Shown: in pieces, positions 1 through 6,390 of the stretch | How the letters are laid out: the number at the start of each line of letters is the position of its first letter | How positions within the stretch are numbered: position 1 is the first letter of the stretch | Source: T1SED10-198M sp003554345 [NCBI: Candidatus Sumerlaeota bacterium] | Lineage (GTDB): Bacteria > Sumerlaeota > T1SED10-198M | Direction: 5' to 3' | NCBI GenBank assembly: GCA_003554345.1 | Contig: PWGE01000256.1 | Coordinates: forward strand, 1 to 6,588 | Length of the DNA: 6,588 nt | The notes under the pieces: generated by a model | Told to the model about the DNA's origin: nothing | What the model saw: only the letters and a program-made list of their open reading frames with translations | Database searches by the model: none | Position numbers and translations under genes: made by a program

Positions 1-159
1 TGGCAACCCTATGAAGCAGGCTTACAATACCTTACAGGCGTTCATATGCCACAACAGGAAATGGAGTTACGACGTGCCCAGGCAGAACATCAAGCTGAAC
101 AGCAACAACCCGGACCCTGGGAAACAATAGGACAGATAGCCCCTTATCTGTTTATATAA
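1..159 (+). CDS. C-terminal end of an unrecognised upstream phage protein (5' truncated)
   Basis: The frame beginning at base 1 is open for 52 codons and ends at TAA 157-159; its start lies outside the window. The visible tail has three parts: an aromatic stretch (WQPYEAGLQYLTG), a glutamine- and charge-rich probable helix (about residues 16-39, containing QAEHQAEQQQ), and a short hydrophobic end after PGPWE, finishing PYLFI. Q-rich helical tails of this sort occur in tail-tip and DNA-ejection proteins of phages, but nothing here is diagnostic, so I assign no function. The next gene begins 14 bases after the stop with its own ribosome site, so the two are probably in one operon. That the frame is real is supported by its clean fit against the downstream SD and by sensible composition. 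The identity is unknown. Confidence 0.6.
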   Translation, partial: WQPYEAGLQYLTGVHMPQQEMELRRAQAEHQAEQQQPGPWETIGQIAPYLFI

Positions 160-162
160 ATT

Positions 163-166
163 GAGG
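163..166 (+). promoter_or_regulatory. Ribosome binding site for the acidic 739-residue gene
   Basis: GAGG is followed by a 7-base spacer (TTAGGAT) and ATG at 174. The same core-to-start spacing recurs at three of the following genes, which supports the chosen start. Confidence 0.75.
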
Positions 167-173
167 TTAGGAT

Positions 174-2393
174 ATGCCATTACAAGATCTTTTAAGAGGG
201 GTAGCAGAAAGCCCAGCCATGCAGGAGTTAGGCCCCCGTATCGGGGAAAGGCTGGGTTTTCGTAGTGAACCCTCCCTGCTTGAACGTGAAGATTTCCTAA
301 CAGCTATACAGTTAGGCGAACAGGCCCCCGGTATCCGTCCTTTCCTGGCAGAGACATTCCTAGAGGATGCCAGGGAGGAACTTGATATGCCAGAGATGGA
401 TACTGAGGAGTTTATGCAGACTGTATGGGCTGAGGAACCTGGTATAGAGGATATGGGCTTCTATGAAATGGTGGATCACCTTGCCGATGCTCCCTCCCAC
501 TTCTACGAAGCTGTAGATGTTCCTCAACTGATAAGACACATTGGTATACAGGAAGGCGTGCCCGAAGAAGAAATAGAGCAGATTGTTCCCACACCTGACG
601 AAGAAGAAGAGAGAATGTATGATATACTTGCCGAGGCTACCGAATTAGAGCCACACTGGAGGCCCGGGTTCCTAAGAGAACAGGCCGAGCGTAGAGGTAT
701 GCCAGAACTTGAAATGTTCGCTGAAATAGAGGAGGATTATCTCGAAGAGGGCGAACCCAATATATATGAGCTATATCAAGACCTAGAGGGTGCAGACAGG
801 CCGGATATATTAGCTCAAGAGCTTGCGGAAGTGTATGATGAGCCACGTCTGATAGAGTTGGCCGACTCCCTAACTGAAAGTAGAGCCTGGAGCCATGTTG
901 ACCGCCTTCCAGATGAAAGAATAAACTGGGATTATATGGCTGATATTCCCGAAGACGCAACTATGGATGAAGTGGATTGGGACGAGGCACTCATAGCGGA
1001 GGAAGGCGAAACTCTTGGTGAGTGGTATGATAGTGCTGTTGATTACATTGGCGAGGAACGTATTGATGGGGAGAGAATATTAGAAATTGGAGAAGATACA
1101 CCTGTAGAGGAAGTAAATATTAACGAACTAATTATTGAATCTCCATCTTTCCTTTTCCCCGATCCCGATGCTGCTCCTTTAGAGGATTATGAGAAAATAA
1201 CAGAACTGGAATACCCTGACGATATGGTGTATGTGGAGTTTGAGCAGAAACATGGGTTCAATCCCTTAAACCTAGAAGCTGTTCCCGATGAAGAGGATAT
1301 AACAAATATTGATGATCTGGCACAACAGTATATACAGGAACCTGATGAGTTTAGGCGAGCTATGGATTCTGGTATAGTTGGCCCTAAAGTTCTTGATAGG
1401 ATGAATGAACTAATGGATGCCGATGTATTCCAAATGCCAGAAGAAGAGACAAATATGTTCACCGCCTCCACTTTATGGCAGTGGTATTCTGCTAAATGGT
1501 CGGATTGGGATGGCACACTAAAAGATGAAGCTCCATCATTCCCTGAGTTTATCCAGGAACAGCAAGAAAAATATCCTGAGTTTTTTGGTGAAGGACCGAT
1601 GGAAGTTGCCGAGGTAGAACACCCTGAGCCTGAGATAGATTACGACCTTCCAGCAGATATGTCCGATTATGGTAGAAAACTGACAAATCACAGTATCAAG
1701 ACATTGGCACAAAAATCCGATCTGCAAGAGCCGAGCATGGAGCAGATAGCTCAGATGTACTTCGAAGAAGGCGGCAGAGAGTCCCTAGTCAAAAAGGATG
1801 TACCCGAAGGTTTTTTAAGTGAAATGGATACCTTTTTCCGAGAATACATTGATGAAGATGTAGACCTTGTAGAGACAGAGCCGGGCAGAGTGAGACAGTT
1901 CTTCCAGGGTGCTTGGCAGAATATACAGGAAGCCCTTACACCTCCCGAAGAGATAGACATTGTTCCTCAGTTTGGCCCAGATGAAGAAGAGGAGGAAGCA
2001 GAACCGGAGCCTACTGCTGAAGCCCCAGAAGAGTTAGGCCATCCTATAGGCGAACACCCTGCTATGGAGGAAGATCCGACCGAGTTTGCCGAACCACCAG
2101 AAGATATAGCTGAGGTGGATATTGACGCAGATCCAGGTATAGGTAGAGAGATATACGAGGCCACCATAAGTGAACTCGGACATGGATTCCTTGAAGAGGG
2201 AGATCCTTATGATTTACCCTTTTTCGAGGCTGTATACGAAATAGGACGGGAAGTTGGATTAGAACCTGATGAGGTAGAACGCTCCTTCAAGGCTTGGCTG
2301 CAGGAAATGGGGCCGGATCTAATAGGAAACACCTTCGGTCTAACCCAGGAAGAAGTGTGGATGATCATAGAAGAGTTGAATCCGAGGAGGTGA
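174..2393 (+). CDS. Very acidic 739-residue phage protein of unknown function
   Basis: I do not recognise a family. By hand count the protein has about 205 Asp/Glu against about 45 Lys/Arg, no cysteine, and no lysine before residue 341, although arginine is used throughout. Acidic runs lie near residues 131-146 and 603-613; the latter leads into a Pro/Glu/Ala linker to about 645. The middle (about 430-590) differs: most of its lysines cluster there, with a tryptophan-rich patch (W435, W437, W442, W445) followed by PSFPEFIQEQQEKYPEFF, suggesting a folded domain. The C-terminus (about 655-735) looks helical. No signal peptide or membrane segment is seen. The start is ATG 174 behind GAGG. The gene stops 4 bases before the LPD38-like gene, whose first 50 residues are also acidic, so the products may act together. 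Possible roles by inference: a virion or ejected protein, a scaffold, or a DNA-mimic anti-defence protein. None is proven. Confidence 0.9.
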   Translation: MPLQDLLRGVAESPAMQELGPRIGERLGFRSEPSLLEREDFLTAIQLGEQAPGIRPFLAETFLEDAREELDMPEMDTEEFMQTVWAEEPGIEDMGFYEMVDHLADAPSHFYEAVDVPQLIRHIGIQEGVPEEEIEQIVPTPDEEEERMYDILAEATELEPHWRPGFLREQAERRGMPELEMFAEIEEDYLEEGEPNIYELYQDLEGADRPDILAQELAEVYDEPRLIELADSLTESRAWSHVDRLPDERINWDYMADIPEDATMDEVDWDEALIAEEGETLGEWYDSAVDYIGEERIDGERILEIGEDTPVEEVNINELIIESPSFLFPDPDAAPLEDYEKITELEYPDDMVYVEFEQKHGFNPLNLEAVPDEEDITNIDDLAQQYIQEPDEFRRAMDSGIVGPKVLDRMNELMDADVFQMPEEETNMFTASTLWQWYSAKWSDWDGTLKDEAPSFPEFIQEQQEKYPEFFGEGPMEVAEVEHPEPEIDYDLPADMSDYGRKLTNHSIKTLAQKSDLQEPSMEQIAQMYFEEGGRESLVKKDVPEGFLSEMDTFFREYIDEDVDLVETEPGRVRQFFQGAWQNIQEALTPPEEIDIVPQFGPDEEEEEAEPEPTAEAPEELGHPIGEHPAMEEDPTEFAEPPEDIAEVDIDADPGIGREIYEATISELGHGFLEEGDPYDLPFFEAVYEIGREVGLEPDEVERSFKAWLQEMGPDLIGNTFGLTQEEVWMIIEELNPRR
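2384..2390 (+). promoter_or_regulatory. Strong ribosome binding site that fixes a GTG start
   Basis: GAGGAGG lies at the very end of the preceding gene. It is followed by a 7-base spacer, TGATTAA, that contains that gene's TGA stop (2391-2393), then GTG 2398. In the downstream frame a TAA sits at 2395-2397 directly before the GTG, so no earlier start is possible. The next in-frame ATG is 40 codons later (2518). The near-perfect SD therefore decides for GTG and implies translational coupling to the upstream gene. Confidence 0.85.
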
Positions 2394-2397
2394 TTAA

Positions 2398-5300
2398 GTG
2401 GATATTGAACTCCCTGAGGGTTTATTTGATGAAGAGGAAGAGGAAGAATTAGATATAGAACTCCCTGATGAATTGAAACCTGAAGATGATTATATAGGAA
2501 CTCATACTGAAGATATAATGACAGAACATGTAATGGAACAAGAGAGAACAATTATGCAGCGTACCCAGCAAAACTTAATAGATTACCTTTGGTTTAAAAA
2601 ATATCCCTTCTCAGAAGCCTACAGACAATATTTAGATTCTGCTGAAGCAGGAGAGGACATTCCTGCCAGAGCTGGAGCTGCACTTAGGGGTTTGTGGAGA
2701 GGCACTGAACATGCCCCGCGGCAAATTTTGAGCAGAACGCTTGATACTTATGGCTTCCACGAGGCAGCAGAAAGTGTAGCCTTAGATGAACCGGCTTACT
2801 CCTGGCCTAGAGTGATATTTGACTATCACGCCGAACTACCTCTGGTGGCTAAAATCCCTCTCAGTTTGGCAGCGTCCATTACCTTAGACCCTGTAACATA
2901 TACAAGTATAGGGGATTATACTCAATTGGGAAAGGTGGCTAGGAAACTTAAAAGCCACTCCCAGGTAGTGTCTGAATCTATAGATAACATGTCTATGGAG
3001 GAGGCTGCCCGTCAACTTAAAACAACAGGTATTAGAGAGGGTAGCCCCTTATATGAAAAGATTATGACTGCTAAAGAACAGGGTAAGACACTGGAGCTTG
3101 CGGATGATTTTCCCGCTCAGGCAGAACTAGGACAGAAGGCTCTTATACAGTGGAACCTACCCTTCGGAGTAGATATGGGCGTATACGATCCTTTTCATAT
3201 CACCAAGTGGTTTCAAAACTTTGCCAAAGGATTAAAGGAGACAGAGACAGGTAAACAGTTACAGGACTTTGTGCTGGAACACTTCTCTGCTTATCCTGCA
3301 GATGCCCCTCAGTGGGTCAAGGAGATGTTTAGACATCACTCACGAGGGAATACAGGTAAAGTTTTCGCAGAAGGGCAGGGTATGGCAAGAGAGTTAAATA
3401 CCAAAAAGAACGAAATACTCGCCAAGTATGATAACTGGGGTAAGGAAAAGTTAGCCCAATTTATTGAGAAACCGAAGAGTTTCGAGGGGGAGCATGTTCC
3501 TCCAGAAATAAAGGAGTATGCAAGGAATCTCTTCTGGGAAAAGAACGCTGAGATATTAAGGATAGAATCTCTAAAGGGAGCTAAAGTTAGAGATTTACAG
3601 GAACAAGAGATGGAGTATTTAGCCCACCTAGCTACCGAACCAGCTAAAAGGGCTATGAAGAAAGCCAATCCAGACTTTTTTGAAAATGTCACCTATAGAG
3701 GGCAAGATGGAGTTATAAAGTTTGATCCCCACCAGTTCCAACGTAAGTTTCGCGGCAAGACCATAGGTGAACTCAATCAGATGGCAAAGGATGGTAAGCT
3801 GGAGAATGTATTAGGAGATTACAAGGGAAAATTATTCCACGATGATCCCGCTTACATCCAAACAATGAGAAATGTAAGACATCTATATAAGACTGAGAGT
3901 ATGGATCTTCTCCATAAAATCAATGCAGAAGGTGTCCGTCGTGGGGACTTTCGCTATATTGGTGATAAGGACTATATTCCAGAGGGTTATGTCACCATAA
4001 GCAGTGAGAAGGCAAAAGGTTATGAAGATATTGTGGGGGATTACGCCTACAAACCAGAGATAGCCAAAATGATAGAAGGCCACACGGAACGACATCATCC
4101 AGAGTTTATGGGTAAATTTAAAGAATGGCACAAGAAGGCACTCAGCACATGGAAGGCTGGCACTCTCCTATTCGGTGGTAGCTGGTTCAATAAGAACGCT
4201 ATTGGTAACCTTTATCGTATGTATCAGATGGGATTCAGAGATCCGCAGATATTGTGGAACTCTTTTAAAGCTCTGCGTGGTAAAAATCCCACTATCACCA
4301 CAGAGGCCGGTAAAAAAGAGAACTATCTCGACCTCATAGATCAAGCCCGGGAGAGAGGTATATTCCGTCAGGGACTCTGGCGTGAGATAGAGCAGACTGT
4401 AGGACAGGAGATTACTGATAAGGGTACGCTAAGGGAAATGCTCGGCAAATTGGCTGAAAAGGGATTCGATATTCACCGCTACACAGAAGACCTCACTCGG
4501 TTCTCTATGTTTGTAGACAGTGTAAAGAAGGGATATGGATATGATGAGGCTGCTAATATTTCCTTCAAGACACTATTTGATTACCAGGAATTAGCTCAAT
4601 TTGAGAAGGAAACTGTCAGGCAGTATATCATGCCTTTCTACACTTATTACCGTAAAAATATACCTTTCCAGTTGGAAATGATGGCAAAGAATCCAGGTTC
4701 CAAAGCTGTTATTCCTAAATTGAGAGAAACAGCAGAAATGGCCTTCCACGAAGAAAGAGATGAGCCTTATTATGTACCTGAGTGGATGCAGGATGAAATG
4801 CCGATGTATGTTCCCGGTGTAGGTGAGGATCCACACTTTATAAATATCAGACAGCTTCTTCCTGGTGCTCAGACATTTGATTATCTGCCTGATCCCACCG
4901 CTCCATTAAGAGGGGAAACCTTAGAGGAACTCCTTGAAACAGGTAGAGCTATTGGTACAAGTGCCCATCCAGTTTTAAGAGGGGCTACTGATGTTCTGTA
5001 TGGTAGAGATTTATTCACAGGGCAAGAACACCCTGATATAGCTACGTTTGGTGGCTACCCCGCTCCTGAGGGATGGGATCCTGTTGTACATGGTCTAACC
5101 GGTATGTGGAGGCCTATTGATCAGACGGATAGATTTTTAGAGGCCTGGAGAAGAGAATATGGAGATATGGCACAGGAGGACTGGCACCGTACCTTTAGCG
5201 AAGAGTTTATCCGGTGGGTACACGGCCTCCCTTCCCAGCAGATAGATACAGAGCAGTCTCTACAGTGGAGAATACAGGAATTGATGAGTGAAATAGGTGA

Positions 5301-5412
5301 CTTAGAGTGGGATATGAGGCGTGCTGAGAGTGAAGCCCTCCAGTCGGAGATAGAAAGCCGCATATTGAGGTTAAGAGATGAAATCGACAAGCTATACGGG
5401 CTTATGGAGTGA
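2398..5412 (+). CDS. LPD38-like large phage (polyvalent/virion-associated) protein
   Basis: The C-terminal half carries motifs I associate with the large polyvalent-protein-associated LPD38-type region of phage proteins: a W585-K-x-G-T-L segment running to WFNKNAIGNLYRMYQMG (596-612), the ED(L)TRFSMF helix (697-705), then FDYQELAQFEKETVRQYIMP (727-746) with FYTYYRKNIPFQLE behind it, and a later HPVLRGATDVLYGRDLFTG segment (857-875). Farther upstream, SLAASITLDPVTY (156-168) resembles a conserved segment of the same proteins. The N-terminus is acidic with a doubled DIELP motif; the last 50 residues (951-1000) are a heptad-like coiled coil. I see no peptidase, helicase or nuclease motif. Members of this family are large late proteins thought to be packaged in the virion and delivered to the host (known for the family; inferred here). 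Start GTG 2398 is supported by a strong SD and an in-frame TAA directly upstream. The gene sits between the acidic gene and the lysis genes. Confidence 0.85.
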   Translation: MDIELPEGLFDEEEEEELDIELPDELKPEDDYIGTHTEDIMTEHVMEQERTIMQRTQQNLIDYLWFKKYPFSEAYRQYLDSAEAGEDIPARAGAALRGLWRGTEHAPRQILSRTLDTYGFHEAAESVALDEPAYSWPRVIFDYHAELPLVAKIPLSLAASITLDPVTYTSIGDYTQLGKVARKLKSHSQVVSESIDNMSMEEAARQLKTTGIREGSPLYEKIMTAKEQGKTLELADDFPAQAELGQKALIQWNLPFGVDMGVYDPFHITKWFQNFAKGLKETETGKQLQDFVLEHFSAYPADAPQWVKEMFRHHSRGNTGKVFAEGQGMARELNTKKNEILAKYDNWGKEKLAQFIEKPKSFEGEHVPPEIKEYARNLFWEKNAEILRIESLKGAKVRDLQEQEMEYLAHLATEPAKRAMKKANPDFFENVTYRGQDGVIKFDPHQFQRKFRGKTIGELNQMAKDGKLENVLGDYKGKLFHDDPAYIQTMRNVRHLYKTESMDLLHKINAEGVRRGDFRYIGDKDYIPEGYVTISSEKAKGYEDIVGDYAYKPEIAKMIEGHTERHHPEFMGKFKEWHKKALSTWKAGTLLFGGSWFNKNAIGNLYRMYQMGFRDPQILWNSFKALRGKNPTITTEAGKKENYLDLIDQARERGIFRQGLWREIEQTVGQEITDKGTLREMLGKLAEKGFDIHRYTEDLTRFSMFVDSVKKGYGYDEAANISFKTLFDYQELAQFEKETVRQYIMPFYTYYRKNIPFQLEMMAKNPGSKAVIPKLRETAEMAFHEERDEPYYVPEWMQDEMPMYVPGVGEDPHFINIRQLLPGAQTFDYLPDPTAPLRGETLEELLETGRAIGTSAHPVLRGATDVLYGRDLFTGQEHPDIATFGGYPAPEGWDPVVHGLTGMWRPIDQTDRFLEAWRREYGDMAQEDWHRTFSEEFIRWVHGLPSQQIDTEQSLQWRIQELMSEIGDLEWDMRRAESEALQSEIESRILRLRDEIDKLYGLME
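2401..2468 (+). repeat. Short direct repeat encoding a doubled DIELP motif
   Basis: Bases 2401-2417 and 2452-2468 match at 16 of 17 positions and are exactly 51 bases (17 codons) apart. Both copies are in frame and encode DIELPE and DIELPD, flanking an Asp/Glu run. This is probably a small coding duplication at the acidic N-terminus and not a regulatory element. Confidence 0.6.
5406..5409 (+). promoter_or_regulatory. Ribosome binding site deciding the start of the XhlA-like gene
   Basis: GGAG overlaps the last codons of the upstream gene. Its 7-base spacer TGAGTTT contains that gene's TGA stop and leads to ATG 5417. The spacing copies the other genes, so 5417 is preferred over the in-frame ATG at 5378, which lies 35 bases inside the preceding gene. 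Confidence 0.7.
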
Positions 5413-5416
5413 GTTT

Positions 5417-5650
5417 ATGCCAAATGGTGAAGACCCCTTAGATAAGCACGGCTGTGAATATGGCCGCCGTGTAAGACAAGATATGGACTATGTAATGGAA
5501 GATATTTCTGATATAAAAGAATGTACTTCGGAGATTAAAGGTGAAATTGAAAGTTTAAGGAGACATATTTATAAAACTGAGTGGCTTAAACGATTAGGAG
5601 CGGCAATCGTGGGTGCAGCAGCCTACTGGCTGTCCTCTCTTTTGAGGTGA
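5417..5650 (+). CDS. XhlA-like small coiled-coil, tail-anchored membrane protein (probable lysis accessory)
   Basis: This 77-residue product has three parts: a charged N-terminus, a predicted coiled coil (about 17-50; MDYVMEDISDIKECTSEIKG is the core), and a hydrophobic C-terminal helix (about 59-76, GAAIVGAAAYWLSSLL). Basic residues (RRH, KR) just before the helix predict a cytoplasmic N-terminus. Size and topology match phage haemolysin XhlA-type proteins, known from the PBSX lysis operon where XhlA acts with a holin and an amidase in membrane disruption. The gene directly upstream of an amidase fits that role. The identification rests on architecture and neighbourhood, not on a catalytic motif, so another small tail-anchored phage protein remains possible. 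I chose ATG 5417 because of the GGAG site 7 bases upstream. Its TGA (5648-5650) lies within the SD region of the amidase gene, suggesting coupled translation. Confidence 0.7.
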   Translation: MPNGEDPLDKHGCEYGRRVRQDMDYVMEDISDIKECTSEIKGEIESLRRHIYKTEWLKRLGAAIVGAAAYWLSSLLR

Positions 5651-5654
5651 GAAT

Positions 5655-6047
5655 ATGGACTGGAAAGGGATTGTCGTACACCATTCTGCTTCACATGATG
5701 TGTCTGCAAACGAAATAGAAAGATGGCATAAACAAAGAAATTTTAGAACTATCGGATACCACTTCGTCATCCGGCAGAGCGGGGCGCTGGAGCCGGGCCG
5801 AGTTTTTGACCAGGCCGGGGCGCACAAACGCGGATATAACGCAAGCCACCTCGGAATATGCCTTACCGGTAGGCTGCACAAGCATCCTCCGACATTGGAG
5901 CAGGTAACGGGGCTGGTGCGGCTGACATGGGGGCTGATGGAGCGCTTCGATATAGAGCCAGAGAATATAATTAAGCATCACGAGCAGTGCCCGGGTAAGA
6001 TGTTCCCCTGGGACTTTTTTATGTCCGAAATAAAGGAGGGCTACTGA
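5655..6047 (+). CDS. Endolysin: N-acetylmuramoyl-L-alanine amidase, Amidase_2/PGRP (T7 lysozyme) fold
   Basis: This is a 130-residue enzyme expected to cut the bond between N-acetylmuramic acid and the L-alanine of the peptide stem in peptidoglycan, freeing phage at lysis. Visible family marks are VVHHSAS near the start (H9 is the likely first zinc ligand, as H17 in T7 lysozyme), GYHFVIR (Y35 equivalent to T7 Y46), a GAHKRGYNASHLGICLTG segment (55-72), and HHEQCPGKMFPWDFF (108-122) with H108 and C112 as the other ligands. It is shorter than T7 lysozyme (about 151 residues). The H-to-C loop has lost about four residues relative to T7 (H122 to C130) and with them the equivalent of catalytic K128. 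No signal peptide or separate wall-binding domain is seen, so export probably depends on a holin. Start ATG 5655 follows GAGG by 7 bases. The gene's 5' third is AT-rich and the rest GC-rich. Confidence 0.88.
   Translation: MDWKGIVVHHSASHDVSANEIERWHKQRNFRTIGYHFVIRQSGALEPGRVFDQAGAHKRGYNASHLGICLTGRLHKHPPTLEQVTGLVRLTWGLMERFDIEPENIIKHHEQCPGKMFPWDFFMSEIKEGY
5745..5775 (+). other. Compositional breakpoint inside the amidase gene (candidate recombination junction)
   Basis: GC by direct count is 20/60 for 5701-5760 and 42/60 for 5761-5820. Arginine codons change from AGA at residues 24, 28 and 31 to mostly CGN from residue 40 on (CGG, CGA, CGC, AGG, CGG, CGC). The change falls across the conserved GYHFVIR motif. 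GC stays near or above 50% in most 60-base blocks after this point, whereas 5461-5580 is about 28-37%. A mosaic join between two phage lineages is the natural reading. Confidence 0.65.
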
Positions 6048-6373
6048 TGGAAATTACAATAACTGAACTGCTGGAAATGCGCATCGTGGTGGCAGCGATA
6101 GTGGCCGTTATGTCGTTTGCGATCCACCTACTGGCCAAGAAGTATGATAAGCCCTGGGCGAAAGACCTTGCGAAGGAGATCGCGAAGTCGGTCAGGGACT
6201 CGAACACTGATGCAAGCTGGTCCGTGTACTTCGATATGTTCTATCGTGCCGTGCGCTCAGTGAAGCACCGCGATCCAGACGAGAGCGAGTGGGACACCGC
6301 AGTCCGCACCTTCCAGGAAGAGCTCCTGGAGGACGAGCTGGAAAAGGAGAATGGCTCCGAAGCGGAAAGCTGA
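6047..6373 (+). CDS. Small single-pass membrane protein downstream of the amidase (function unknown)
   Basis: This 108-residue protein has a short acidic N-terminus, one clear hydrophobic helix (about residues 12-30, IVVAAIVAVMSFAIHLLA), then KKYDKPWAKD, an amphipathic stretch (39-75) and a Glu-rich tail (90-108). The positive charge after the helix predicts an outside N-terminus and cytoplasmic C-terminus. Such small membrane proteins beside endolysins are often holins or lysis regulators, but only one membrane helix is visible and there is no family motif, so the role is left open. The topology is opposite to an inner-membrane spanin. The start codon overlaps the amidase stop (TGA 6045-6047, ATG 6047-6049). 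GGAGGG at 6035-6040 provides the ribosome site with a 6-base spacer. Codon use is GC-rich, like the 3' part of the amidase and unlike the two large genes. Confidence 0.75.
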   Translation: MEITITELLEMRIVVAAIVAVMSFAIHLLAKKYDKPWAKDLAKEIAKSVRDSNTDASWSVYFDMFYRAVRSVKHRDPDESEWDTAVRTFQEELLEDELEKENGSEAES

Positions 6374-6377
6374 CCAT

Positions 6378-6383
6378 AGGGGG
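6378..6383 (+). promoter_or_regulatory. SD-like AGGGGG ahead of an uncommon start
   Basis: AGGGGG is followed by CTACCAG and then ATT at 6391 (spacer 7) or TTG at 6392 (spacer 8). The two starts lie in different frames. The site supports initiation here but does not settle which codon is used. Confidence 0.35.
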
Positions 6384-6390
6384 CTACCAG

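Noticed and set aside
151-159. TATATAA before the acidic gene as a promoter -10 element
   Set aside because: It is within the coding end of the upstream gene and no fitting -35 element is evident; the tight spacing favours read-through transcription.
174-2393. Acidic proteome of a halophile
   Set aside because: The LPD38-like protein and the amidase use lysine and arginine normally, so the acidity is limited to one protein and one N-terminal tract.
2391-2400. The two large genes as one gene split by a frameshift error
   Set aside because: A strong SD with correct spacing and an in-frame TAA directly before the GTG indicate a genuine gene boundary.
1187-2551. Several minus-strand open frames rich in serine opposite the acidic gene
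   Set aside because: They are the antisense image of Glu/Asp codons (GAA/GAG, GAT/GAC), have no consistent ribosome sites and overlap a clear coding frame.
5378-5416. Upstream in-frame ATG at 5378 that would lengthen the XhlA-like protein by 13 residues
   Set aside because: It lies 35 bases inside the preceding gene. A GAGG-like site is upstream, but ATG 5417 has its own GGAG with the same spacing as its neighbours and starts right after the upstream stop.
6340-6373. Programmed frameshift joining the 108-residue membrane protein to the last open frame
   Set aside because: The GGAAAAG at 6340-6346 is not a canonical slippery heptamer and I see no convincing stem-loop behind it.
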